Below are positions 1 to 6,455 of a DNA stretch of 7,721 bases, piece by piece; position 1 is the stretch's first letter; every line of letters begins with the position of its first letter. The notes under the pieces were generated by a model that was given only the letters and a program-made list of their open reading frames with translations, did not search any database and had not been told where the DNA came from. This stretch comes from Halolacustris sp051744345. Its GTDB lineage: Bacteria > Actinomycetota > Humimicrobiia > Humimicrobiales > Humimicrobiaceae. The DNA lies in assembly GCA_051744345.1 (NCBI GenBank), contig JBNJCW010000079.1:1-7721 (forward strand). Direction: 5' to 3'. A program made the position numbers and the translations under genes.

Positions 1-286
1 ACTATCTGCCTCTAGCGGCCTTACCCGGGAGAAAGCGGGCCACTTTACCTCCCCTATTTGGCCTTGCTCCGGATGCGGTTTACCAAGCTAACCTGTCACC
101 AGGTTACTGGTGAGCTCTTACCTCGCCTTTTCACCCTTACCAGGAAAACCTGGCGGTATAGTCTCTGTGGCACTAGCGTTAGATTTGGATTTTTACCCAA
201 ACCCACTGGGCATTACCCAGCATCCTGCCCTATGGAGCTCGGACTTTCCTCGCAATTTGCATTACGCGACCACTCAGCTAACTCCA
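1..286 (-). ncRNA. rnpB: RNase P RNA, bacterial type A (3' end outside window)
   Basis: Catalytic RNA of ribonuclease P, which cuts the 5' leader from precursor tRNAs. Read on the minus strand, conserved blocks appear in order. GAGGAAAGUC (P4/CR-I) lies at 251-242. A P8-like hairpin follows, then GCCACAGAGAC..ACCGCC (CR-II) near 173-150. GGUAAGGGUGAAAAGGCGAGG leads into GGUAAGAGCUCACC near 142-110, and a P12 hairpin capped by a GUGA tetraloop lies near 107-92. The CCGGAGCAAGGCCAAAUAGGGG block (about 73-52) leads into an AGGUAAAG L15 loop whose GGU is the tRNA-CCA-binding type. A GGCCC loop can pair with an upstream GGGC as in the P6 pseudoknot, which indicates type A. P3 is a short 6-bp hairpin with a GCAA tetraloop (266-251). 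The 3' strand carrying CR-V (ACAGAACCCGGCUUA-like) and the closing strand of P1/P2 lie beyond position 1. The 5' end is estimated from the promoter and the P1/P2 position. It follows the RNase HI gene by about 30 bp. Confidence 0.95.
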
Positions 287-293
287 GTATGAA

Positions 294-321
294 ATGATAA
301 CCTAATGAAAAATAAAATCAA
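294..321 (-). promoter_or_regulatory. Candidate sigma-70 promoter for rnpB
   Basis: On the minus strand, TTGATT (321-316) is separated by 16 bp from TATCAT (299-294). This places transcription start near 287-285, just before the predicted P1/P2 strand of rnpB. The -35 box contains the TGA stop codon of the RNase HI gene (320-318), so rnpB could be transcribed both on its own and by read-through from the operon. The match and spacing are seen in the sequence; promoter activity is inferred. Confidence 0.45.
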
Positions 322-773
322 GGGGGCTGCTCTTTTACCTGCCCAAAGCTAATCTCAGGCTCTCCTTCTGGGCAAAGCCCATCCAGAGCCTTATTTACCA
401 GTGCATCAGCCTCGCTATTCTCTTCCCTGGGGACCAGGCGAAGATCCACTGCAGAATACTGCTTTAGCTTGCTTATAATCTCTAAATAAATTTTACGAAG
501 GTTCTGGTTCTTCAGCTTCCATGTTTTTTTCAGCTGGTTATGCACAAGTTTGCTGTCAGTTACCAGTATTATGCTCTCCAAATCATACTTTTGGGCAACC
601 TCAAGCGCCCTGGCAAGCGCCCTGTACTCGGCAACATTATTGGTCTGGTTCCCGATACATTCGCTGACCTCTTCAATCTTTTTGCCCTTATCATCATAAA
701 CCACGGCACCTATGGCCGAAGGGCCGGGATTGCCTCTTGAACCTCCATCAAAGAATATTTTAAGGTAATCCAT
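318..773 (-). CDS. Ribonuclease HI family protein
   Basis: Single-domain RNase H of 151 residues, expected to cut the RNA strand of RNA-DNA hybrids such as R-loops and primers in the cytoplasm. The N-terminal motif FDGGSRGNPGPS (residues 8-19) carries the first catalytic Asp (D9). NNVAEYRAL supplies E49, VTDSKLV supplies D73, and VPREENSEADALVNKALD supplies D123. The full D-E-D-D metal-binding set is therefore present, and activity is likely. The last 18 or so residues, after the final helix, are a family-variable tail. Its ATG directly follows the stop of the zinc-ribbon gene (TAGATG, no gap), so it is probably translationally coupled; a GGAAAG at about 5 nt is the only ribosome-binding candidate. 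Actinobacterial relatives often carry a C-terminal CobC-like phosphatase domain, which is absent here. The rnpB promoter overlaps its stop codon. Confidence 0.93.
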   Translation of the reverse strand: MDYLKIFFDGGSRGNPGPSAIGAVVYDDKGKKIEEVSECIGNQTNNVAEYRALARALEVAQKYDLESIILVTDSKLVHNQLKKTWKLKNQNLRKIYLEIISKLKQYSAVDLRLVPREENSEADALVNKALDGLCPEGEPEISFGQVKEQPP

Positions 774-1532
774 CTAACTTTCCATTTCCTGCTTAATTTT
801 ACCTACATCTTCGGTATAAAGAATGGATAATCTTCCGCAAAGCGGGCACCTGTAAACCTGGCCCGGGTCCTTTATTTTCTCAGCATCAACCGTAGGTATC
901 TCCATATTGCAGCCGCTGCAGAAATTATCCTTTATAACCGTAACCGCTATACCGCCTTTTCTCTGTTTAACCTTATCATACCTTTCCAGTTGCTCGGAAG
1001 GGATGGTGGACGCTATATCCTTTCTTCTTTTCTTCAATACTTCAAGCTCGGCTTCAATTTCCTTTGCCTTCTTAGAAATGTCATCCTTTATCTTGTTTAC
1101 TTTCTCTTCAAGCTCTCCAGTTTGTTTTCTGGCCCTCTTTAGGTCCTCATCCATCTCTTCAGTTTGCATCATCAGCTCAATCTCTTCATCTTCCATTTTG
1201 CTGTTCTGGGATTCTAAAAGCTTTATCTCTTCCTGGAAGTTTACCAGCTCCTTGCTGCTGCCAATGGTCCCAGAAAAAAGCTTCTCCTGGTTTGCCTTTA
1301 TTTTCTCCCGGTTAAGCTGTACCTTATCTTCTATCTTCTTTCTGCTGGATTCAAGATTGCTGTAATCTTTCTCCAGCCTCTCAAGTTCCTCACTGGACTG
1401 GTTGTATTCTTTTTTCAACTTAATTAATTCTTCATTTTTTAACAGTGATTCACGCTCATGCATCCTGCTTGTAATCATGTTTTCAATTATCTGAAGCCTT
1501 AGCAGGTTCAATATATCGAATTTTTCAGCCAA
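774..1532 (-). CDS. Coiled-coil C4-type zinc-ribbon protein (COG1579 family)
   Basis: Protein of 252 residues. Residues from about 10 to 180 are almost entirely charged heptad-like sequence, rich in Glu and Lys, predicted to form a long antiparallel coiled-coil hairpin. The C-terminal domain has CSGC (C205, C208) and CPLCG (C229, C232), a four-cysteine zinc ribbon. This architecture matches the COG1579 proteins commonly annotated 'C4-type zinc ribbon domain-containing protein', whose biochemical role is poorly defined; nucleic-acid or protein-assembly scaffolding has been proposed for the family. No signal peptide or membrane segment is visible, so it should be cytosolic. The start is TTG at 1532-1530, chosen because a strong GGAGGT lies 6 nt upstream and because the next in-frame ATG (residue 19) would remove conserved N-terminal sequence. 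The start overlaps the last 8 bp of the Nif3-like gene. Its stop abuts the RNase HI start. Specific function is unknown. Confidence 0.9.
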   Translation of the reverse strand: MAEKFDILNLLRLQIIENMITSRMHERESLLKNEELIKLKKEYNQSSEELERLEKDYSNLESSRKKIEDKVQLNREKIKANQEKLFSGTIGSSKELVNFQEEIKLLESQNSKMEDEEIELMMQTEEMDEDLKRARKQTGELEEKVNKIKDDISKKAKEIEAELEVLKKRRKDIASTIPSEQLERYDKVKQRKGGIAVTVIKDNFCSGCNMEIPTVDAEKIKDPGQVYRCPLCGRLSILYTEDVGKIKQEMES

Positions 1533-2646
1533 TATAATACCTCCATAAACTATATCCGTTATTGTTTTTAGTTAGGCTTATCTTTATACCCTCTTTTTTG
1601 AGATATGCTTTTAACCTGTCATGTATTCCCTCTATTGCCCATCTCTCACTCAGGCCATGGCCTATTTCCACCAGTATTTTTCCCTGCTCGGTCAAATCCT
1701 GGGCATTATGGTAATTTATCTCTCCCACCATAACCAAATCGCAGTCCAGGCCGGCCAGTTCTTCATTTAATGAGTTGGCGCTGCCCCAGACAACAGCAAT
1801 TTTTTCAATCCCTTTACCTTCACCTATAGCTCCAGACCACCTGAGACCGGGCAAACCAGCAGAATCCTTTGCAATCTTCAGAAATTCCTCCAGGCCTGCC
1901 GGCTCCTGGAGGCTGCCGGTAACCCCTATGCCCCCCTCTTCAAACCTGTTCTCAAGCCGGTAGACATCATAGGCTGCTTCCTGGTATGGATGTATCCTTC
2001 TTGCCTCATTTACCACCTCATCCAGGATGCTTTGGCTTACTATGCATTCAATCCTTACCTCTTTGGCAAAAGACAGTTTGCCAACTTCCCCGCTATAGGG
2101 TGCAGAGCCTTTCTCTGGGAAAAAAGTCCCTACCCCTTGGGTGTTAAACGTGCAGCATGAATAATTCTTCCACTTCCCCCCTCCCCTGCTGCATATAGCA
2201 TGGCGCACCTTCTCTTCTGCCTCAGGAGGCACAAAAATAACGAACTTATACCACTGCTCTGAATACGGCTGGATGAAAGAAACACTTTTCAGCCCTAATG
2301 TGCGGATAAAAAAATCACCTAAGCCTTCCGGGCAAATATCATAGTTGGTATGGGCTGCGTATACCGCAATATTGTTTTCAGCAAGGCTTAATACCAATTT
2401 TTCTTTCCAGTTTCCGGAAGTTATTTTTTTTAAAAGATTGAATATGAGGGGGTGGTGGGAAATGATCAGGTCAGTTCCATCAGCTATAGCTTTATCCACA
2501 ACATCGCCGCTTATATCAAGGGTTATATGTATTTTTTTTATGTCCCTCTCCAGGCGGCCCAGCTGTAGACCTGCATTATCCCAGGACATGGCCCGGGATT
2601 TTAAAAATAGCTTATCCAGCCTGTCTTCAAGTTCCCTTAATATCAT
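1525..2646 (-). CDS. Nif3-like dinuclear metal center protein (DUF34/YqfO type)
   Basis: Nif3/DUF34 family protein of 373 residues, the long form found in many bacteria. Members assemble into hexameric toroids with a dinuclear metal site. They are often mis-annotated as 'GTP cyclohydrolase I type 2', and their reaction is not settled. Metal-ligand motifs are intact: SHHPLIF (H64, H65), AAHTNYD (H99, D103) and, near the end, GHGLSE (H330, E334). The N-terminal SWDNAGLQLG (21-30) is also characteristic. Residues from about 130 to 235 form the PII/CutA-like insertion of long members (KFVIFVPPEAEEKVRHAI; IHPYQEAAYDVYRL). The ATG at 2646 is used, but no good ribosome-binding site is visible upstream, so the leader may be short or translation SD-independent. 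It is the first gene of the minus-strand operon and overlaps the zinc-ribbon gene by 8 bp. It is cytosolic. Confidence 0.92.
   Translation of the reverse strand: MILRELEDRLDKLFLKSRAMSWDNAGLQLGRLERDIKKIHITLDISGDVVDKAIADGTDLIISHHPLIFNLLKKITSGNWKEKLVLSLAENNIAVYAAHTNYDICPEGLGDFFIRTLGLKSVSFIQPYSEQWYKFVIFVPPEAEEKVRHAICSRGGGKWKNYSCCTFNTQGVGTFFPEKGSAPYSGEVGKLSFAKEVRIECIVSQSILDEVVNEARRIHPYQEAAYDVYRLENRFEEGGIGVTGSLQEPAGLEEFLKIAKDSAGLPGLRWSGAIGEGKGIEKIAVVWGSANSLNEELAGLDCDLVMVGEINYHNAQDLTEQGKILVEIGHGLSERWAIEGIHDRLKAYLKKEGIKISLTKNNNGYSLWRYYIG
1539..1544 (-). promoter_or_regulatory. Strong Shine-Dalgarno that decides the TTG start of the zinc-ribbon gene
   Basis: GGAGGT on the minus strand lies 6 nt (ATTATA) before the TTG at 1532-1530. 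It sits inside the last codons of the upstream Nif3-like gene, across the Trp-Arg codons of its SLWRYYIG end, which points to translational coupling between the two proteins. Confidence 0.75.
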
Positions 2647-2744
2647 CAGTTGACAGTATTAATTGTTTTATTATTTTAAATATTATAATATTTACTCACA
2701 AATAAAAAGAAGTTATTACCACCCTTAACCTAAAAGGGAAAATA
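2647..2744. promoter_or_regulatory. Divergent promoter region between the Nif3 operon and the SIS gene
   Basis: This 98-bp AT-rich interval separates two divergent genes and must hold both promoters. Plus strand: TATAAT at 2684-2689, with only a weak -35 (TTGTTT, 2663-2668, 15-bp spacing). Minus strand: an overlapping TATAAT (2687-2682) preceded by TTCTTT (2711-2706) at 18 bp. The two -10 boxes share bases because they lie in a perfect palindrome. A TTGACA at 2650-2655 has no -10 at usable spacing. The SIS gene's AAGGGA (2734-2739) is its likely ribosome-binding site. Confidence 0.5.
2677..2694. repeat. Perfect 18-bp palindrome over both -10 boxes
   Basis: TAAATATTATAATATTTA reads identically on both strands. 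It covers the candidate -10 boxes of both divergent promoters, so a dimeric regulator bound here could control both directions. The alternative is chance symmetry in AT-rich DNA caused by back-to-back TATAAT boxes. The palindrome itself is certain; an operator role is inference. Confidence 0.5.
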
Positions 2745-3854
2745 TTGGAACGACTCGATAATGAAAAATATATTTACGACCGAGACCCCGGCCAGATGCT
2801 CAATGTCCTGTTTAATTTCCCCAAACAATTCAAGCTTGCCGAAGCCTCAATTAAAGATATTGATTTTAACCTGAAGCAGGACTATAAGGATGCACTGATT
2901 ATAGGTATTGGTAACTCTGAATTTGTTACCTACAGGCTGCTCCATGCTATTGATATAAACCGCATCAACCTACCTATAGTATTCAGCTCCAAGAATACAG
3001 TGCCTTCATGGGTAAACCAGGATACGCTGGTAGTAGCCCTCTCTCACAGCGGCATGACTCTCGAGGTACTGGAATCAGTAGAAGAAGTACTTTCCAGGGG
3101 AATTAATGTAGCTGCCATAACCGCCGGAGGAAAGCTTAAGGCCATGGCTGAAAAAAACAAGGATATGCTTCTAATAGAATACCAGACCAAAGTAAAATCC
3201 AGGATGGCGATCGGCTACCTGTATGCCCTGCTGGTTAATGTCCTAAACAGGACCAATGCTATAGACATATGTATAGAAAAGGAAGCCTGTATGCTGGGTA
3301 TTGACTGGAATGAAGTAGAGAATACCCTTTTTGAAAGCATCAGGGAATTCAGCCCCGACGTAAAGGTCTATAAGAACCTGGCCAAAAGAATCGCCTTAAA
3401 CCTTCACCAGCATATACCCATTATATATGGGGGAACCATGGTAACCGAAACTATATGCTGCAGGTTAAAAAGCCAGCTATGCGTAAACAGTAAAAATTTT
3501 GCCCATTTTTATTCTATACCCGAACTTGACCATGATGAGATAGCAGCCTGGGAAATGAAAAGCGACCTGAGAAACAGGTTCTTCATACTGTTTATATCCG
3601 ACCAGGAAGAAAGGAAAGAAATAAGGAGGAGGATGGAAATACTTAAAGGGATGCTTTTTGAAAAAAGACTGAACTTTGAAGAGATAACCCTTAAGGGAAA
3701 CAGCAAAGCATCCAAATCTTTTTACGGGGTGCACCTTGCTGACTGGATTTCCATTTACCTGGCAATCCTAAACGATGTAGATCCATCCTCAAGGAACCTT
3801 ATAGACCAGATGAAGCAAAGGCTTGACCAGAGCCTTGGAAGCGGCAGCATATAG
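2745..3854 (+). CDS. SIS-domain protein, bifunctional phosphoglucose/phosphomannose isomerase homologue with altered active site
   Basis: Protein of 369 residues with two SIS (sugar isomerase) domains, like the archaeal and bacterial phosphoglucose/phosphomannose isomerases that interconvert glucose-6-P or mannose-6-P and fructose-6-P. Family landmarks in order: GIGNSE (54-59; the family usually has GMGGSA), LPIVFSSKNTVPSWV (76-90), SHSGMTLEVL (100-109; usually SYSGNTEETL), AITAGGKL (124-131), SRMAIGYLYALL (152-163) and CRLKSQLCVNSKNF (239-252). PELDHDEI (259-266) retains the ring-opening His (H263), and ADWISIYLAILNDVDPSS is near the C-terminus. In the QxNENxK motif the catalytic Glu (Glu203 of the P. 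aerophilum enzyme) is aligned with V247, and the phosphate-binding loop is changed. Activity may be lost or altered. Start: TTG at 2745 with AAGGGA 5 nt upstream; the next in-frame ATG (residue 18) lacks this support. It lies 258 bp before the glucan phosphorylase gene and is probably a separate transcript, given the terminator-like hairpin between them. Confidence 0.82.
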   Translation: MERLDNEKYIYDRDPGQMLNVLFNFPKQFKLAEASIKDIDFNLKQDYKDALIIGIGNSEFVTYRLLHAIDINRINLPIVFSSKNTVPSWVNQDTLVVALSHSGMTLEVLESVEEVLSRGINVAAITAGGKLKAMAEKNKDMLLIEYQTKVKSRMAIGYLYALLVNVLNRTNAIDICIEKEACMLGIDWNEVENTLFESIREFSPDVKVYKNLAKRIALNLHQHIPIIYGGTMVTETICCRLKSQLCVNSKNFAHFYSIPELDHDEIAAWEMKSDLRNRFFILFISDQEERKEIRRRMEILKGMLFEKRLNFEEITLKGNSKASKSFYGVHLADWISIYLAILNDVDPSSRNLIDQMKQRLDQSLGSGSI

Positions 3855-3940
3855 AATAACTCTGCTTTTCAATATAATAATGCTGTTTATTCTTTTCTGT
3901 TAGTCTCCAAAAAATCTGCTGAAGCTATATTTTATAATTT

Positions 3941-3971
3941 GCATTAGGGTTTTTCGCTAATGCCTGTTTTT
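3941..3971 (+). terminator. Candidate intrinsic terminator after the SIS gene
   Basis: Perfect 7-bp stem GCATTAG (3941-3947) / CTAATGC (3957-3963) with a 9-nt loop, followed after CTG by a run of five T. It lies 87 bp after the SIS stop codon. The stem is short and AT-containing, so termination may be weak. A second loose inverted repeat, AGAATAA (3853-3859) / TTATTCT (3887-3893), begins at the stop codon but has a loop too long to trust. Confidence 0.45.
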
Positions 3972-4074
3972 GAAGGTATATGGCCAACATTGTAGGTTTT
4001 TTTAAAAGAGATTCCTTTTATTAGTATATTCTTTTATTGCTTTCTGTTATTATGTTAGTTTGTATCAGGAAAGG

Positions 4075-4110
4075 TATAAGGGAAAAATTTTCCTCTAGAA
4101 GGACCCTATA
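4075..4110 (+). promoter_or_regulatory. Structured leader and ribosome-binding site of the glucan phosphorylase gene
   Basis: AGAAGGA (4097-4103) lies 9 nt before the ATG at 4113 and is the likely ribosome-binding site. Just upstream is an interrupted palindrome GGAAAA-A-TTTTCC (4081-4093). An outer pair, TATAAGGG (4075-4082) and CCCTATA (4104-4110), can pair with one bulged A and would enclose the ribosome-binding site in its loop. The two pairings share bases 4081-4082, so they would compete. The repeats are seen; a regulatory role is inference. The rest of the 258-bp gap (3855-4112) holds the terminator candidate and no promoter I can defend. Confidence 0.35.
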
Positions 4111-4112
4111 AA

Positions 4113-5825
4113 ATGTCTGATAATGAGAAACTTAAAAGAGAAGAAAGGTATATTGCCTATTTCTCCATGGAAATAGGAATCCATCCGGATATACCAACCT
4201 ACAGCGGAGGACTGGGCATCCTGGCAGGAGACACAATCAAATCTTGTGCCGACCTAAAAGTCCCCATGGTTGCTGTTACCTTACTGTACAGGAAGGGATA
4301 CTTTTACCAGAAGCTGAACAGGGATGGAGATCAGGAAGAACTTCCTTACAGGTGGGAACCAAAAGAATGCTTGACTCCCTTGGAAGGAAAAATATCCTTA
4401 AGGCTTAATAACAGAAATGTTTCGATACAGGCATGGAAATACCTTTACAAGGGAAACAGGGGTTACTATATACCTGTTATTTTCCTGGACTCCGATATTG
4501 ATGGTAACCATGAAGATGACCGTATGCTCACACATACCCTATACGGCGGTGATGACGCTTACAGGCTTTCCCAGGAGGCAATACTGGGTATAGGCGGGGT
4601 GAGAATGCTTGATTTTAGGGGCTATAAGAATATCAGAAAATACCATATGAACGAAGGCCATTCCAGCCTGCTCGCCCTTGAGCTTTTAAATAAATCTATC
4701 GGAGACCGAGATTTGCAATCAGAAGAAGACTTTAAAGCCCATATTAACAAAGTACAGAGCAGTTGCATCTTTACCACCCATACACCAGTGCCTGCAGGCC
4801 ACGACCAATTTTCTTATGAACTGGTGGGCAAAATTCTTAACCCTGGCATATCCCATAAATTGCTAAAGAAAATAGGCGGACATGACAAACTTAATATGAC
4901 GCTTTTAGCCATGAACTTGAGCCATTATGTAAATGGTGTGGCAAAAGAGCACGGAAAAATATCCAGAGGGATGTTTCCGAATTACCCGGTAGATTCTATT
5001 ACAAACGGGGTTCATTCTGCTACCTGGGTAAGTGACAGTTTCAAAAAACTTTACGATAGGTACATTCCCGGCTGGGCAGAAGATCCTTTCAGTTTCAGGT
5101 ATGCCATCAGTATCCCCAGAGCCGAGATCTGGGATTCCCATATGGTGGAAAAAATAAATCTTATCAACCATATCAACAGCACTACCGAAAACAGGCTATC
5201 TGCTAGTACCCTAACTGTTGGGTTTGCACGAAGATCTACTTCCTATAAAAGGCCGGATTTGGTTTTTAGGGATATTGGCAGGCTGCTCAATATAGCTAAG
5301 GCTAACGGTAAAATCCAATTTATATTTTCAGGAAAAGCCCATCCGAAAGATGACCAGGGTAAAAAATTGATAAAAAAAATAATACAGGCTTCACAAGAAT
5401 TAGGGGATGCAGTTAAAATAGTCTACCTTAAAAATTACGACATAGCGCTGGCTAAAAAGATAATATCGGGAGTAGACCTATGGCTTAACACCCCCCAGAA
5501 ACCCAATGAGGCCTCAGGCACTTCCGGGATGAAAGCTGCACACAATGGAGTACCGAGCTTCAGCATCCTGGATGGCTGGTGGATTGAGGGCTGCATAGAG
5601 GATGTAACAGGATGGTCTATAGGTTCAAACAGCCATACCGAAAGCAGCGATCTAAAAGACGCTTCTTTATTGTATTCCAAACTGGAAGATACTATATTGC
5701 CAAAATTCTATAATGACAGGGAAAGCTGGATAGAGATTATGCGTTATGCAATTTCAATAAATGCTTCGTTTTTTAATACCCATAGGATGGTCCAGCAATA
5801 TGTTGTAAATGCATATGCTTATTAG
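4113..5825 (+). CDS. glgP: Alpha-glucan phosphorylase, short form (TIGR02094-like)
   Basis: Pyridoxal-phosphate enzyme of 570 residues that cleaves alpha-1,4-glucan ends with phosphate to give glucose-1-phosphate, in glycogen or maltodextrin breakdown in the cytoplasm. Motifs in order: YFSMEIG (16-22), TYSGGLGILAGD (29-40), HMNEGHSS (178-185) and TTHTPVPAGHDQF (221-233). TNGVHSATW begins at 297, the GFARRSTSYKR phosphate/substrate block spans 370-380, and GKAHPKD begins at 407. EASGTSGMKAAHNGV contains the PLP-binding Lys, K474. LDGWWIEG follows. All expected key residues are present, so it should be active. It lacks the long N-terminal DUF3417-type extension seen in about 800-residue relatives and matches the short members of the family. 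ATG start with AGAAGGA 9 nt upstream. No clear terminator follows its TAG. Its neighbour, the SIS protein, would link it to hexose-phosphate metabolism if active. Confidence 0.93.
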   Translation: MSDNEKLKREERYIAYFSMEIGIHPDIPTYSGGLGILAGDTIKSCADLKVPMVAVTLLYRKGYFYQKLNRDGDQEELPYRWEPKECLTPLEGKISLRLNNRNVSIQAWKYLYKGNRGYYIPVIFLDSDIDGNHEDDRMLTHTLYGGDDAYRLSQEAILGIGGVRMLDFRGYKNIRKYHMNEGHSSLLALELLNKSIGDRDLQSEEDFKAHINKVQSSCIFTTHTPVPAGHDQFSYELVGKILNPGISHKLLKKIGGHDKLNMTLLAMNLSHYVNGVAKEHGKISRGMFPNYPVDSITNGVHSATWVSDSFKKLYDRYIPGWAEDPFSFRYAISIPRAEIWDSHMVEKINLINHINSTTENRLSASTLTVGFARRSTSYKRPDLVFRDIGRLLNIAKANGKIQFIFSGKAHPKDDQGKKLIKKIIQASQELGDAVKIVYLKNYDIALAKKIISGVDLWLNTPQKPNEASGTSGMKAAHNGVPSFSILDGWWIEGCIEDVTGWSIGSNSHTESSDLKDASLLYSKLEDTILPKFYNDRESWIEIMRYAISINASFFNTHRMVQQYVVNAYAY

Positions 5826-5964
5826 ATCTCCCAGTTATTTCTAATTTTTTTAAGAATTATTAACTTTTATAACAATATAAAAACTCCTCAGTTTACCTGC
5901 ATTAATCTATTAATTTATATTAAAGGATCATCGATAGTGATATAGAATAATAAGAGGCGGTAAT

Positions 5965-6455
5965 ATGAAAGGAAAATCCAAATTTTCAGTTACTTACAAA
6001 GACAAGTCCACCCTAGAACTCATTAGAAAAACTGACCATAAAACATTAGCCATCTATGCAATTGACTGCGTCGAGCGTGTTATGCCATATTTCGAAAAAA
6101 ATTATTCAGAAGACCATTGCCCCAGAAAAGCCATCTAAGCACTTCGGGCATGGATAAATACAAGGAGTGCTTAAAATGGCTGATATGCGCAAGGCTGCGC
6201 TTGCATCTCATGCTGTGCAGCACGTAAAACAGGAGAAGATAATGCTGCCCGTGCTGCAGGTCAAGCAGCGGCAACCGCACATGGCCCAATTCATTCTATT
6301 GATGCTGCAAATTATGCCTTTCAGGCTATCCATAGAGCCACCACTGATGCCGGCGCAGCCATAGCAAAAGAGATTGGCAATACCGGCCCTTACTAGAGCT
6401 GGGGAATAATCCGCATATCATAAAAATGGATAAAAATAGCAGAAAAGTTCATTGA
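5965..6455 (+). pseudogene. Decayed Imm-5-like 'putative immunity protein' gene
   Basis: The first 57 codons read cleanly from an ATG with AGAGGCGG upstream: TLELIRKTDHKTLAIYAIDC, then ERVMPYFEKNY and CPRKAI. Family similarity continues after the stop but in changing frames. TAA at 6136 replaces an expected sense codon and is followed by ALRAWINTRSA. The frame then shifts near 6172 to KMADMRKAALASHA and returns near 6214 to AARKTGEDNAARAAGQAA, then ATAHGPIHSIDAANYAFQAI. It shifts again near 6373 to WQYRPLLELGNNP, ending at TGA 6453-6455. The order (ID-ERV-FE, RKAI-RAW, FKMAxxRxAxLAxHAAAR, ARAAGQAxATAH, WQYxHLLEL) matches the alanine-rich helical proteins annotated as Imm-5-like immunity proteins, about 150-165 residues. 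With one nonsense and three frameshift lesions it cannot make the full protein; a 57-residue N-terminal peptide is possible. No partner toxin is visible. Assembly errors are an alternative, though neighbouring genes are intact. Confidence 0.8.

Noticed and set aside
58..297. Plus-strand open frames of 60-79 codons
   Set aside because: They lie wholly within the antisense of RNase P RNA, whose conserved blocks explain the sequence; no ribosome-binding site or family similarity.
907..1365. 152-codon plus-strand open frame rich in Ser and Phe
   Set aside because: It is the antisense of the Glu/Lys-rich coiled coil of the zinc-ribbon gene; Glu and Lys codons read backwards give Phe/Ser/Leu codons.
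2345..2653. 102-codon plus-strand open frame
   Set aside because: Antisense to the Nif3-like gene, which has full family motifs in its own frame.
2650..2655. Consensus TTGACA box on the plus strand
   Set aside because: The only good plus-strand -10 (2684-2689) is 28 bp away, too far for a sigma-70 promoter.
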